From: Hymenobacter sp. BT559
GTDB lineage: Bacteria; Bacteroidota; Bacteroidia; Cytophagales; Hymenobacteraceae
Direction: 5' to 3'
DNA: 64,000 nucleotides
Assembly (NCBI RefSeq): GCF_016427535.1
Contig: NZ_JAELXV010000002.1
Location: 868,001 to 932,000, forward strand
Part shown: positions 7,479 through 15,874 of the stretch, one piece after another
Numbering within the stretch: the stretch's first letter is position 1
Layout: every line of letters begins with the position of its first letter
The notes under the pieces: generated by a model
The model's input: only the letters and a program-made list of their open reading frames with translations
Told to the model about the DNA's origin: nothing
Databases searched by the model: none
Position numbers and translations under genes: made by a program

Positions 7479-8954
7479 GTGACTGCTTCGTTGACAATTT
7501 CTAAGTGCTACTACTTGCTTGGGCTGCTGCTGCTACTAGGCACGCTGCCGGCTGCTGCCCAACGCCATCAGCGCGCCAAAACCAGCAAAGCCAAGATGCC
7601 GGCTAAAACCCGGACTAAAACGGCTACTCGCACGCAACGTGCAGCGCCGACCCGCCGCTCGCATCAGCGCCAGCGCGCCAAGTCCAAAGAGCAGCTAGAG
7701 CGCGAGCGCCAAGCCAACCTGGCGCGCATTCAGGAAGCGGGCAAGGTGCTGACCCAAACCACGCAGAAGAAGGAGGCGACCCTAGGCCAGCTCAATGTTA
7801 TCAAGGAAAAGCTGACGGTAAAGCAGGGGCAGATTCAGCATATTTCGACGCAGCTGAAAGGCATCGAAACCAACGTGCACCAGACGGCCAAGCAAGTGCT
7901 GACCACCCAGCAGCAGCTCGCCAACCTCAAAACTGAATACGCCCGGCTGATGTACGCTGCCTCCAAAACGAGCAGCGGCTTTAACCAGCTCATGTTTTTG
8001 TTCGCGGCCGAGTCGTTCAATCAGTTTGTGCTGCGGCTGCGCTACGTGCGGCAGTATACTGAGGAGCGCCAGCGGCAGGCGCAGCGCATCATGGGCACGC
8101 AGCAGCAACTGAGTCATCAGCTCGATGGTCTGACGCAGCAGCGCCAGAAGCAAAAGAGTTTATTGACGACCCAGCTGGTCGAAAACCGCAACCTCCTAGG
8201 TCTCAAAAATGAGCAAGACGAGGTGGTACAGCAGCTCAGCCAACAAGAGCAGGGCTTGCGGGCCGAGCTAGCGCAGCGTCAGCGTGCCGTGGCCCAGCTC
8301 GATGGGCTGATAGCCCAGCGCGTGCGCGAAGAAATAGCCCGCGCGGCCCGGGCGGCCCGCCTAGCTGCTGCGGCCGAGCGCCGCCGGGCTGCTCGCGCTG
8401 CAGCCGGCCGTAGTAGTCGCGGTGGGCGGTCAGCTGACGATGCAGATGCCAGCGCCAACCCCGAAAGTGACGCGCCCGAAGAAACCTCGGCCGACCGCCG
8501 CGCAAGCCGCGTAGCTCTTACGCCCCAAACGGCCCTGCTGTCGTCAAACTTTGCGGGTAATAAAGGCCGGCTTCCCTGGCCTGTGGCTCGAGGCTTCGTA
8601 GCTCAGCATTTTGGGCGGCACGCACACCCAGTGCTCAAGCACGTGGTAGTAGAAAACCGTGGTGTTGACATTCAAACCACTACCAATGAGCCAGTGCGGT
8701 CAGTATTTGCTGGGCGAGTGCTAACGGTGGCTCAGGTGCCGGGTATGAATACCATCGTCATGATTCAACACGGTGAGTATTTCACGGTGTATGCTCGGTT
8801 GCGCTCGGTAAACGTGCACGAAGGTCAGCAAGTGGACGCTCGCGAAACCATTGGCAGCGCTGCTACCGATGCTGATGGTACTGCCATAGTGCAGTTTCAG
8901 GTATGGCGCAACTCTGCTAATCTCAATCCTGAAGGCTGGCTAGGCCACAAGTAA
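7479..8954 (+). CDS. EnvC-like murein hydrolase activator with degenerate LytM (M23) domain
   Basis: A 491-residue exported protein. The signal peptide has the core LLGLLLLLGT and probable cleavage after PAAAQ. A basic Arg/Lys/Thr-rich stretch follows, then a long coiled coil (about residues 70-285), an Ala/Arg-rich and Ser/Asp-rich linker, and a C-terminal LytM fold (about 365-491). The zinc ligands of active M23 peptidases are mostly missing: the first His is Asn (ENRGVD, Asp kept), YAHL is YARL, and the HxH before the last strands is replaced (VQFQVW). It should therefore not cut peptidoglycan itself but activate amidases, as EnvC does. The start is a GTG at 7479; no ribosome binding site is visible and a TATTTTG element lies at 7441. 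Confidence 0.88.
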   Translation: MTASLTISKCYYLLGLLLLLGTLPAAAQRHQRAKTSKAKMPAKTRTKTATRTQRAAPTRRSHQRQRAKSKEQLERERQANLARIQEAGKVLTQTTQKKEATLGQLNVIKEKLTVKQGQIQHISTQLKGIETNVHQTAKQVLTTQQQLANLKTEYARLMYAASKTSSGFNQLMFLFAAESFNQFVLRLRYVRQYTEERQRQAQRIMGTQQQLSHQLDGLTQQRQKQKSLLTTQLVENRNLLGLKNEQDEVVQQLSQQEQGLRAELAQRQRAVAQLDGLIAQRVREEIARAARAARLAAAAERRRAARAAAGRSSRGGRSADDADASANPESDAPEETSADRRASRVALTPQTALLSSNFAGNKGRLPWPVARGFVAQHFGRHAHPVLKHVVVENRGVDIQTTTNEPVRSVFAGRVLTVAQVPGMNTIVMIQHGEYFTVYARLRSVNVHEGQQVDARETIGSAATDADGTAIVQFQVWRNSANLNPEGWLGHK

Positions 8955-9617
8955 GTTGCGGCGCCAACTCTGGTTGTTTGCGGGCCGCATAGGCGGCAAA
9001 AAGGTTGTTGGCCTTGCACTATGCAGTAATCTCAGGCTGTGCTACTAGTTGCTACCAAGCGCTTGCGCAGCTATGCACCTAGGGTGCCAAAGCTCAACTA
9101 TATTTTGCCTGCGAATAATAGGCGAAATACTAGATGGGCTAGTAGCATTCTTGCCATTGTACAGAAAATGTGCGGTCATAAATAATTACTTCAATCAGGT
9201 GTAAATATTTTCGTGACGCCTGCGGTTTCCTGATAAAAATTATATTTCTCAGGTTGGCAGCAAGGGTTTTAAAAGGCTTACTTTGTGTATAACGTCCAGA
9301 TTAACAAATATTTATATTTTTAGTGTATATCCTACGAGCGTTGGTATATAAAAGTTAGATTGTTAGTTATGGTATTGATGAGCTTATAAGAAAAAAATAT
9401 TTAAGATTCGCAATATCATTTCGTACTTAACAAAAAATTAATACTGGTACTATAGGGGGAATTTAGAGGAGTTATAAGCTGTGTAGTATGAAAATTGCAA
9501 CTGCTTATTTATTCGACCCTATTTTATCTAGACCATGGTATGACCAAAAGCGTATATTCTCTGCACCCCAATTAGGGCTCTGCTGCTAAAATCTTAGTAT
9601 AGGTCAATTGCAACATT
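8955..9617. other. 663-base AT-rich intergenic region before the polysaccharide locus
   Basis: No convincing gene. Composition shifts from GC-rich to clearly AT-rich from about 9100 to 9610, unlike all flanking genes. It holds a TACTTTG element near 9279 and a 33-codon open frame at 9488-9589 (begins MKIATAYLFD) that I cannot support as a gene. It probably carries the promoter and leader of the WbaP/WecG unit; a long leader is possible. Confidence 0.6.
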
Positions 9618-11015
9618 ATGGTACTCTACGCTCGACGAACTCAAGTAAATCAACTACTACTGTTGATTGTCGATGTCCTGCTCATCTTCGGAGTATTCCG
9701 ATTAATTAACTATATTCAGCGTAGTGACTGGGATTTCTCCGGAGACTATCCTATGTTCTTCGCCATTTTTGCCCTGCTTTGGTGGATACTAGCCGGGCGG
9801 TTTGCTAGCTCTGTGCCGCTTGACCGGCTGGCTACCTACGGCGAGAAATTTTGGTGCCTAGTTCGGACACTCTTGCTACATGCTGTGCTGCTCACTGCTG
9901 GGCTGCTGGTGCTGCAAAAGCGCCTATTGCCTATGCGGTATTTGCTACTGCTGTATTGCATGGCGGGCACAGCCGTAGTAGTGGGACGGTTATTCATGAC
10001 CTTCCTATACCGCACATATCGTTACCGCTTCGCTCGGCCCCATAGCCGCTTTGTGATTGTGGGCACCAGCCGTAGCGGCCGCGAGTTGCACAGCTTCCTG
10101 ACGGTGCACGACCCACTAGCCAACCAGTGCTTAGGCTTCTTTACCGATACCGATGCTCCCGAGGATGTGAAGCACCTAGTGCGCGGCCGGGTAAGCGAGC
10201 TAAAAGACTTTTGCTTACAAGAGCAGGTAGATGAAATCTATTTCGCATTGCCTCTCAACCAAACTGATTTTATTCAGGAGCTTTCCAGCTTTGCAGATGC
10301 AAATTTCATTGCGTTTCGTATTGTGCCCGATTTTGAAGGCACGCTGCATGAAGGCGTCAATATGCACTATCACAGTGGTGGGCCTATCCTAACGGTGCGC
10401 CGCAATCCCCTAGGTATGCGCCCCAATCAGATAGCTAAACGTCTGTTCGACTTAGCTTTCTCAGGGTTTGTCATCACGACTATCTTCCCAGTAGTGATGC
10501 CCATACTGGCTTTGCTGATTAAGCTTGACTCACCCGGCCCTATTTTCTTTAAGCAAATGCGGCCTGGTAAGCGCAACAAACTTTTTCCATGCTACAAGTT
10601 GCGGACGATGCGTACTGACCTAGGAGGTACTGAACTGCAGGCTACCAAGGGAGATGCCCGCGTAACTCGTGTAGGCCGCTTCCTGCGTGCATCTAGCCTC
10701 GATGAACTGCCACAGTTCTTCAATGTATGGATGGGTCATATGTCAGTGGTAGGTCCGCGCCCCAACATGGTGTCGCAACTGGAAGAATACTCAAAGCACA
10801 TTAGCACCTACGCGCAGCGTCACGTCGTGACGCCAGGCATCACAGGCTATGCCCAGGTAAACGGCTACCGCGGCGAAACGCGGGCTGAAGGCGCTATGGA
10901 AAAGCGCGTGGAATATGACCTGAAATACGTGGAAAACTGGTCGCTGCTACTGGATGTCCAGATTATCGGCAAGACAGTGTGGAACATGATAGCCGGGGAA
11001 AAGAACGCGTATTAA
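9618..11015 (+). CDS. undecaprenyl-phosphate sugar phosphotransferase (WbaP/WcaJ family)
   Basis: Starts polysaccharide synthesis by moving a hexose-1-phosphate from a UDP-sugar to undecaprenyl phosphate on the inner membrane. At 465 residues it has the full WcaJ-like layout: four to five N-terminal membrane segments (from about residue 11 to 125), a central Rossmann-like part (FVIVGTSRSGRE at about 144), a membrane hairpin at about 277-300 and the C-terminal catalytic domain. That domain shows FKQMRPG, YKLRTM, the SLDELPQ motif with the catalytic Asp-Glu pair, and VGPRPN. It lies 46 bases before the WecG-type gene and begins the plus-strand arm of the locus. Which sugar it transfers cannot be read. 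Confidence 0.93.
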   Translation: MVLYARRTQVNQLLLLIVDVLLIFGVFRLINYIQRSDWDFSGDYPMFFAIFALLWWILAGRFASSVPLDRLATYGEKFWCLVRTLLLHAVLLTAGLLVLQKRLLPMRYLLLLYCMAGTAVVVGRLFMTFLYRTYRYRFARPHSRFVIVGTSRSGRELHSFLTVHDPLANQCLGFFTDTDAPEDVKHLVRGRVSELKDFCLQEQVDEIYFALPLNQTDFIQELSSFADANFIAFRIVPDFEGTLHEGVNMHYHSGGPILTVRRNPLGMRPNQIAKRLFDLAFSGFVITTIFPVVMPILALLIKLDSPGPIFFKQMRPGKRNKLFPCYKLRTMRTDLGGTELQATKGDARVTRVGRFLRASSLDELPQFFNVWMGHMSVVGPRPNMVSQLEEYSKHISTYAQRHVVTPGITGYAQVNGYRGETRAEGAMEKRVEYDLKYVENWSLLLDVQIIGKTVWNMIAGEKNAY

Positions 11016-11061
11016 TAACAAGGCCCCGAATACAGGTAATTTTTATTCTATCATAGTATCT

Positions 11062-11808
11062 ATGCTAGCCAAGCAGACAGTTCTTGACTCAGGTATTTCT
11101 ACGGGTTCATTTGATGATTTTGTAGAGAAGATTTTGCAACTGGGCGCAGCCCGCAACTCGGCTTATGTGTGCTGTGCCAACGTGCACATGGTAGTAGAAG
11201 CGCACCGCGACGTAAGCTTTCGCCAGGTGTTGGATGAGGCTAATCTCGTGACGCCCGACGGTGGCCCAGTGGCCAGCGTGGCTGGGTGGCTAAGCGGGCA
11301 ACCGCAGGAGCGGGTAGCGGGTATGGACCTGCTGCCCGCCTTGCTCGCCGAAGCTGCGCGTCGGGGGCAGTCGGTATATTTCTACGGAACTACCGATGAG
11401 GTATTGCAAGCTATCGTAGACCGGGCTAAGCGCGAGTTGCCCAATCTGCGATTGGTGGGTACCTGCGCACCGCCTTTCCGAACGCTCACGCCTGAAGAAG
11501 AAGAAGCACACGTAGCAGCCATTAATGCTGCCGACCCCGACCTCCTATTTGTAGCCCTAGGCTGCCCCCGGCAAGAGCGCTGGATGGCTGCGCACCGCGG
11601 CAAGATTAAGGCCTGCATGTTGGGCGTAGGGCAGGCTTTTCTGGTGTATGCCGGCCTAGAGCAGCGCTTGCCAGTATGGGCACGGCGCCTGTGGCTGGAG
11701 TGGGCTTATCGCCTATGGCTAGAGCCGCGCCGCTTATGGCGCCGGTACTTAATTACAAATTCCCGCTTTCTCTACCTGATGGCCCGCCGCACGCTTGCGG
11801 GGGCCTAG
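11062..11808 (+). CDS. WecG/TagA/CpsF family glycosyltransferase
   Basis: A GT26 enzyme of 248 residues that probably adds the second sugar to the lipid-linked acceptor made by the preceding phosphotransferase. Recognisable motifs are ANVHMVV (about 34-40), TPDGGPV with the catalytic Asp (about 64), a glycine-rich core YFYGTT, and LGCPRQERW near residue 168. The C-terminal basic/Trp-rich helices (LWLEWAYRLWLEPRRLWRR) are typical membrane-associating segments. It is co-oriented with the phosphotransferase, and its last 50 bases form one arm of an inverted repeat that probably ends the transcript. Confidence 0.92.
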   Translation: MLAKQTVLDSGISTGSFDDFVEKILQLGAARNSAYVCCANVHMVVEAHRDVSFRQVLDEANLVTPDGGPVASVAGWLSGQPQERVAGMDLLPALLAEAARRGQSVYFYGTTDEVLQAIVDRAKRELPNLRLVGTCAPPFRTLTPEEEEAHVAAINAADPDLLFVALGCPRQERWMAAHRGKIKACMLGVGQAFLVYAGLEQRLPVWARRLWLEWAYRLWLEPRRLWRRYLITNSRFLYLMARRTLAGA

Positions 11809-11824
11809 GAGAGAAAGCGGGAAT
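11759..11824. repeat. inverted repeat overlapping the 3' end of the WecG-type gene
   Basis: Arms 11759-11773 and 11810-11824 are perfect 15-bp complements; the 36-base interior can pair further (GGCCC with GGGCC). It spans the stop codon at 11806-11808 and lies between convergent genes. Probably a terminator built partly from coding sequence; it has no T tract. Confidence 0.6.
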
Positions 11825-11853
11825 CAGGACTGCTAGCTTGCTGATGCTGGCGG

Positions 11854-14800
11854 CTAGTGCTTTATTTCGAGGCGCTGAGCCGAAGTAGCACTGCTGCCCA
11901 AAACGCGCAGGATATACAAGCCATCTTCCAGCTTGTTGGTGTCGAGCGTGAACTGGTTTTCGCCAGCTACCGCCTTGCGTTGGTAGGTGATAAGCGTATT
12001 GCCTTGCAGGTCGGTAATTACGATAGAAACCGTAGACTCTTGAGCCACTTGGGTAGTAAGCATTACCTGGTCACGGGCTGGATTAGGATACAGCGCTGGT
12101 ACAACAGAAGCTTCGGAAGCAACCGGGGCCGACTTAGCGCTGCTTGCAGTGGTGGGCAGTAGCGTGATATCGTCAAAGTGGAGCCACTGGCCCCCATTGG
12201 CTTGGGAGTAGATACCAACCTCCAACTGGCCGTTCGTTACGTTAACGCTCGGGATGGTAATCTGTACCCACTCGTTAGGCGAGGTCGGTACGTTTGCGCT
12301 AAGGACACTGCCGCCGTAATTCTGAGCTTGTAGTTGGGCTACGCGCTGGCCGCCCGTGCTTTTAACCCAGGCGCTGAGCGTGTAGGTACCGTTGGCCAGA
12401 CCCGTTACGGTCTGGTAAGTATAAATCTGATAGTTCTCGGGGCGATAGTGCGTACCGTGGTAGGTGCCCGTACGGGCGTTAGGGTACGACTCTGAGTAGC
12501 TAGCATATGCTTGGGTAGTGCCGCCAGTCCGCGTGAGCCACTGGCGCGGAGCTACCACGCCTGCGTTATCGTCTTCGAAGCTAAAATTACCAACCGAGTT
12601 GGTAGTAACAAGCGACGGTTGCTGCGTGGTTTGCTGAGCGAATTCTACGTCGTCGAAGTAGATGAACTGGTCGCTTTTGGCCTTGGAGTAGAAGCCGATT
12701 TCGCACTGCCCGTTGGTGACGCGGATGTTGTTTACGCTCACCTGCACCCAGCTGCCGTTGGTGGCCGTGATGTCGGTGCTGAGCGTGCCAGCCCCGAAGT
12801 TCTTGGCCCACAACTGGGCTGCGGGCTGGCCGCCGCTGCTCTTGACCCAGGCGCTGAACGAGTAGGTGCCGTTGGCCAGGCCCGTCAGGGTCTGGTAGGT
12901 GTAGACCTCGTAGGCGCCGGTGTTGCGCCAGTGCGTGCCGTGGTAGGTGCCGGAGTGGGCTCCGCCGTAGGCCTCGGTGTAATCGACGCTGGCGGGCGTG
13001 CCGTTGCCCACCCACGTGAGCCAGCCAGCGGGCGCGTCTACCTCGGCCCCATCCTGCTCGAAGCTTGGATTTACTACCAACGCACTGCCATTGCTGCTCC
13101 CTTGGTTGGAGCCTAGCGAAGGAATTACTACTAGAACCGGAACAGCTGCCGAAGAGGTAGTAGCGCCGCTGTTATCAGTAGCACGAGCTGTGAGCGAGTA
13201 AAGGCCAATGAAAGAGGGTGTCCAGTTCAACTGGAAGGGGGCGCTGGTAGCGGTACCTATGCTGGTGGAGCCGTTGAAAAACTCTACCTTGCTAACGGTG
13301 CCATCAGCATCAGCAGCTGTAGCGTTGAGGGTGAGCGCTTTACCAAGCACTAGGTTGCTAGTAGCGGCTAGCGTTACAGTTGGTGCCTTATTAGACGTAG
13401 TCTGCTGGGTGAATTCTACGTCGTCGAAGTAGATAAACTGGTCGCTTTTGGCCTTGGAGTAGAAGCCGATTTCGCACTGCCCGTTGGTGACGCAGATGTT
13501 GTTTACGCTCACCTGCACCCAGCTGCCGTTGGTGGCCGTGATGTCGGTGCTGAGCGTGCCAGCCCCGAAGTTCTTGGCCCACAACTGGGCTGCGGGCTGG
13601 CCGCCGCTGCTCTTGACCCAGGCGCTGAACGAGTAGGTGCCGTTGGCCAGGCCCGTCAGGGTCTGGTAGGTGTAGACCTCGTAGGCGCCGGTGTTGCGCC
13701 AGTGCGTGCCGTGGTAGGTGCCGGAGTGGGCTCCGCCGTAGGCCTCGGTGTAATCGACGCTGGCGGGCGTGCCGTTGCCCACCCACGTGAGCCAGCCAGC
13801 GGGCGCGTCCACCCCGGCTCCGTCCTGCTCGAAGCTCGGGTTGACAACGGTCCCGTTACCGACTGGTACCGTAACTACTGGTGGCGTGGTGCTGTTTACT
13901 GGGCCCACGGTCACGCCGGCCTGTTGCAGCTTAGCTTGCCACCGCGTTGCTTCGGCATCCTCAGTAGCCGTTGTGATGGGGTTGGGCAAGTGGACGGTAC
14001 CCGTGCAGGGGCCGCAAGCGCCTGGGCTCAGGTCGAGGCGGTCAGTATAAGGAAAGTTAGAGTTCCAGCTTACGTAGCCTATCGTATTGTTCTGAATACG
14101 GTTGTTGAAGTAAACGCTGGCGGGCTGCTTATAGTAGTTGAAGACCCCTAGGGCTGCCCAGCCTGCATTGAGGCGTTGGCCATTGGGCAGGTAGCCGCTG
14201 GTTACAAGCCGGTTGTCGTGGTAATAAATGTCGTGGCCAGCGGCGATGTTCATAGCCGCATTAGCCGTACCCACAAACTGGTTGTTGTCAGCCTCTATAT
14301 AGCCGGCTGCTTCGGCCAGCGTACTGGCATCGCCATCGGTAGTGAGGCCAGTGCCAGTAAACTTAGCTGACGTAGCCGGGAAAGGGTAGGCACCACGCAC
14401 AAAGTTGTCGTGTATTCGAATGGAGCTCTGGGCCGTGCCCGACGAATTATAGAGGTTGATGTTGTCCTCTACCAAACTCTCGTTAGCTGTGTTGATTACC
14501 TCGTTATACGAAATGTCGATGCCAGGCACACGCGTTACCGTGTTCAGAATCAGAAAGCTGCTGCGTGTGCTACCACCATTCCGCCAGCGCCCGTCAATAT
14601 TGCGCACTCGGTTATAGCGCACCGTCAAGGTTTGGCCAGACTGGCCCGAGCCGCTCCAGCGGTTCACTACAATGCCGCTGGTTTGGGTAAACGAATTATG
14701 CTCAATGGTTAAGCTCTTAGCCCGGTAAGTGTCTAGGAAGCGGCCACGAGCCTGGCCATCGACCGTCGGCGTGAGACCCTGACCAGTGCAGTTACGCACC

Positions 14801-15105
14801 GTCAGATTAGCACCTTCGCCAGCTCTAATCAAATCACCGGCCCCCGAAAAAGTACAACCTTCCAAAATAACAGGCTCGGAAGTGGCAATGCGAACGCAGG
14901 GCGTGCCCGACGATAAGCTCTGATAGTTGCCAGTGTACGTACCTCCTTTAGTGATAACGATGGGGGCCGCATAGCTTACAGCTTGGGCTTGGCCTACAGT
15001 GGGTAGGCTCCCTGCTAGCAATGTGATCAAGCTGGCTGATAACCAGGGCTTACCTACGAAATTCAGTCGAGCTAACGCGACTGGCTTAATAGCCAATGAT
15101 GTCAT
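11854..15105 (-). CDS. T9SS-secreted right-handed beta-helix protein with three CBM-like modules
   Basis: A 1083-residue exported protein. After the signal peptide (core SASLITLLAG, cleavage likely near GQAQA) comes a right-handed parallel beta-helix (about 45-400) with short repeats such as LTVRNCTGQG and IEADNNQFVG, the fold of polysaccharide lyases and epimerases. Next: a jelly-roll CBM4/9-like module (421-565, FIYFDDVEF at its end), an Ig-like domain (565-675), a second nearly identical CBM (680-822), a third diverged CBM (838-978) and a T9SS type A sorting domain (from 988, YPNPARDQ, ending in a basic tail). It should be exported by type IX secretion to the cell surface and bind or modify polysaccharide. 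A TATATTTG box lies upstream. It sits between the two arms of the polysaccharide locus and is paralogous to the lipoprotein at 17076-18275. Confidence 0.88.
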   Translation of the reverse strand: MTSLAIKPVALARLNFVGKPWLSASLITLLAGSLPTVGQAQAVSYAAPIVITKGGTYTGNYQSLSSGTPCVRIATSEPVILEGCTFSGAGDLIRAGEGANLTVRNCTGQGLTPTVDGQARGRFLDTYRAKSLTIEHNSFTQTSGIVVNRWSGSGQSGQTLTVRYNRVRNIDGRWRNGGSTRSSFLILNTVTRVPGIDISYNEVINTANESLVEDNINLYNSSGTAQSSIRIHDNFVRGAYPFPATSAKFTGTGLTTDGDASTLAEAAGYIEADNNQFVGTANAAMNIAAGHDIYYHDNRLVTSGYLPNGQRLNAGWAALGVFNYYKQPASVYFNNRIQNNTIGYVSWNSNFPYTDRLDLSPGACGPCTGTVHLPNPITTATEDAEATRWQAKLQQAGVTVGPVNSTTPPVVTVPVGNGTVVNPSFEQDGAGVDAPAGWLTWVGNGTPASVDYTEAYGGAHSGTYHGTHWRNTGAYEVYTYQTLTGLANGTYSFSAWVKSSGGQPAAQLWAKNFGAGTLSTDITATNGSWVQVSVNNICVTNGQCEIGFYSKAKSDQFIYFDDVEFTQQTTSNKAPTVTLAATSNLVLGKALTLNATAADADGTVSKVEFFNGSTSIGTATSAPFQLNWTPSFIGLYSLTARATDNSGATTSSAAVPVLVVIPSLGSNQGSSNGSALVVNPSFEQDGAEVDAPAGWLTWVGNGTPASVDYTEAYGGAHSGTYHGTHWRNTGAYEVYTYQTLTGLANGTYSFSAWVKSSGGQPAAQLWAKNFGAGTLSTDITATNGSWVQVSVNNIRVTNGQCEIGFYSKAKSDQFIYFDDVEFAQQTTQQPSLVTTNSVGNFSFEDDNAGVVAPRQWLTRTGGTTQAYASYSESYPNARTGTYHGTHYRPENYQIYTYQTVTGLANGTYTLSAWVKSTGGQRVAQLQAQNYGGSVLSANVPTSPNEWVQITIPSVNVTNGQLEVGIYSQANGGQWLHFDDITLLPTTASSAKSAPVASEASVVPALYPNPARDQVMLTTQVAQESTVSIVITDLQGNTLITYQRKAVAGENQFTLDTNKLEDGLYILRVLGSSATSAQRLEIKH
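12640..13038 (-). repeat. 399-bp direct repeat, copy A (CBM-like module)
   Basis: Nearly identical to 13411-13809 (offset 771 bases, exactly 257 codons). I see two differences in 399 bases: one synonymous (TTC/TTT, Phe) and one changing Arg to Cys (NNIRVT against NNICVT). Encodes the second CBM-like module of the beta-helix protein. Confidence 0.95.
13411..13809 (-). repeat. 399-bp direct repeat, copy B (CBM-like module)
   Basis: Partner of 12640-13038; encodes the first CBM-like module. The near-identity at silent sites shows a recent duplication or ongoing gene conversion. Confidence 0.95.
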
Positions 15106-15759
15106 AGAGAGATGCAGCGTTAATTAAAAATATTTATAAAATCGGAAAGTCTAGTATGGCAAATATAATCACAGCATTCGATTTATAACCTATTGAGTAA
15201 GGACGTGATAGAAACCGAATATGAACACTAGCCCTAAATCCTTGTAAAATTCCGAGATTGTCAAGTTGGAATATTACAAAATTCGGGCGCCTCATATATT
15301 GGCTTTTTTTTATAATTAAGATTAGGTCTAAGTAATAAATGGTGCCTACAAGGGGGCTGCGGCTAGTTATAAAATGGGACTTGATAACACTTTACATAAC
15401 TATCACATTTACTGTAATTTTTATATTGTGAGGCGTCCGTTCAGCAGCATCGCAGCCTAGCTAGCTTCCGTATTAAGAAACCAAGACGCTTTCCCACCTG
15501 ATTCGACTAATAAGCAGCTCTCACTCATGCTTTTTGATGGCAGAGCAATTAGCCTTATTAATTTTTTGTGTCTCGCATTATTTTCACGCGCCTCGGCTCG
15601 CGACTACAGCCGCCACCCCCTACTAGGCTCCGCTAACGGCAGCGTCTCTTGACAAGCGCTAGACTGCCCGTGTCTGATGTGCGGCGTATCCCAGACTCGG
15701 TACCCTGATACCTGTGTATTTCAAGCAATGAGTAGTGTGTCAGGATATTATCATGCAAT
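15106..15759. other. AT-rich gene-free region upstream of the beta-helix protein
   Basis: About 650 bases without a supportable gene. It contains the promoter box at 15160-15167 and several T or A runs. I see no recognisable transposase or tRNA remnant, and short open frames here lack coding character. Confidence 0.6.
15160..15167 (-). promoter_or_regulatory. -7 box of the beta-helix gene (TATATTTG on minus strand)
   Basis: Exact TAnnTTTG match, 54 bases upstream of the ATG at 15105, giving a leader of roughly 45-50 bases. Confidence 0.65.
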
Positions 15760-15839
15760 AGGCATTTACAAAAAAGGGTGCTTCCCCCTCGTGCCATGAT
15801 ATTGGCACGAGGGGGAAGCACCCTTTTTTGTGAATGCCT
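15760..15839. terminator. very strong 37-bp hairpin, bidirectional terminator
   Basis: Arms 15760-15796 and 15803-15839 pair at all 37 positions except one T-G wobble, with a 6-base loop. Both strands carry a T6 run within the stem. It follows the last gene of the minus-strand polysaccharide operon (stop at 15875) and should end that transcript. Confidence 0.88.
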
Positions 15840-15874
15840 GGCGCGTTTTTAGACAAGCCAGACTTCGAAGAAGA

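Noticed and set aside
9488..9589. 33-codon open frame in the AT-rich gap
   Set aside because: No family, promoter or homology can be supported; it may be chance.
12587..13786. Long alternative-frame open frames within the CBM repeats
   Set aside because: They are out-of-frame shadows of the GC-rich duplicated modules; their Arg/His-rich composition is not protein-like.
15633..15821. 62-codon minus-strand frame
   Set aside because: It runs through the long hairpin at 15760-15839 and has no coding character.
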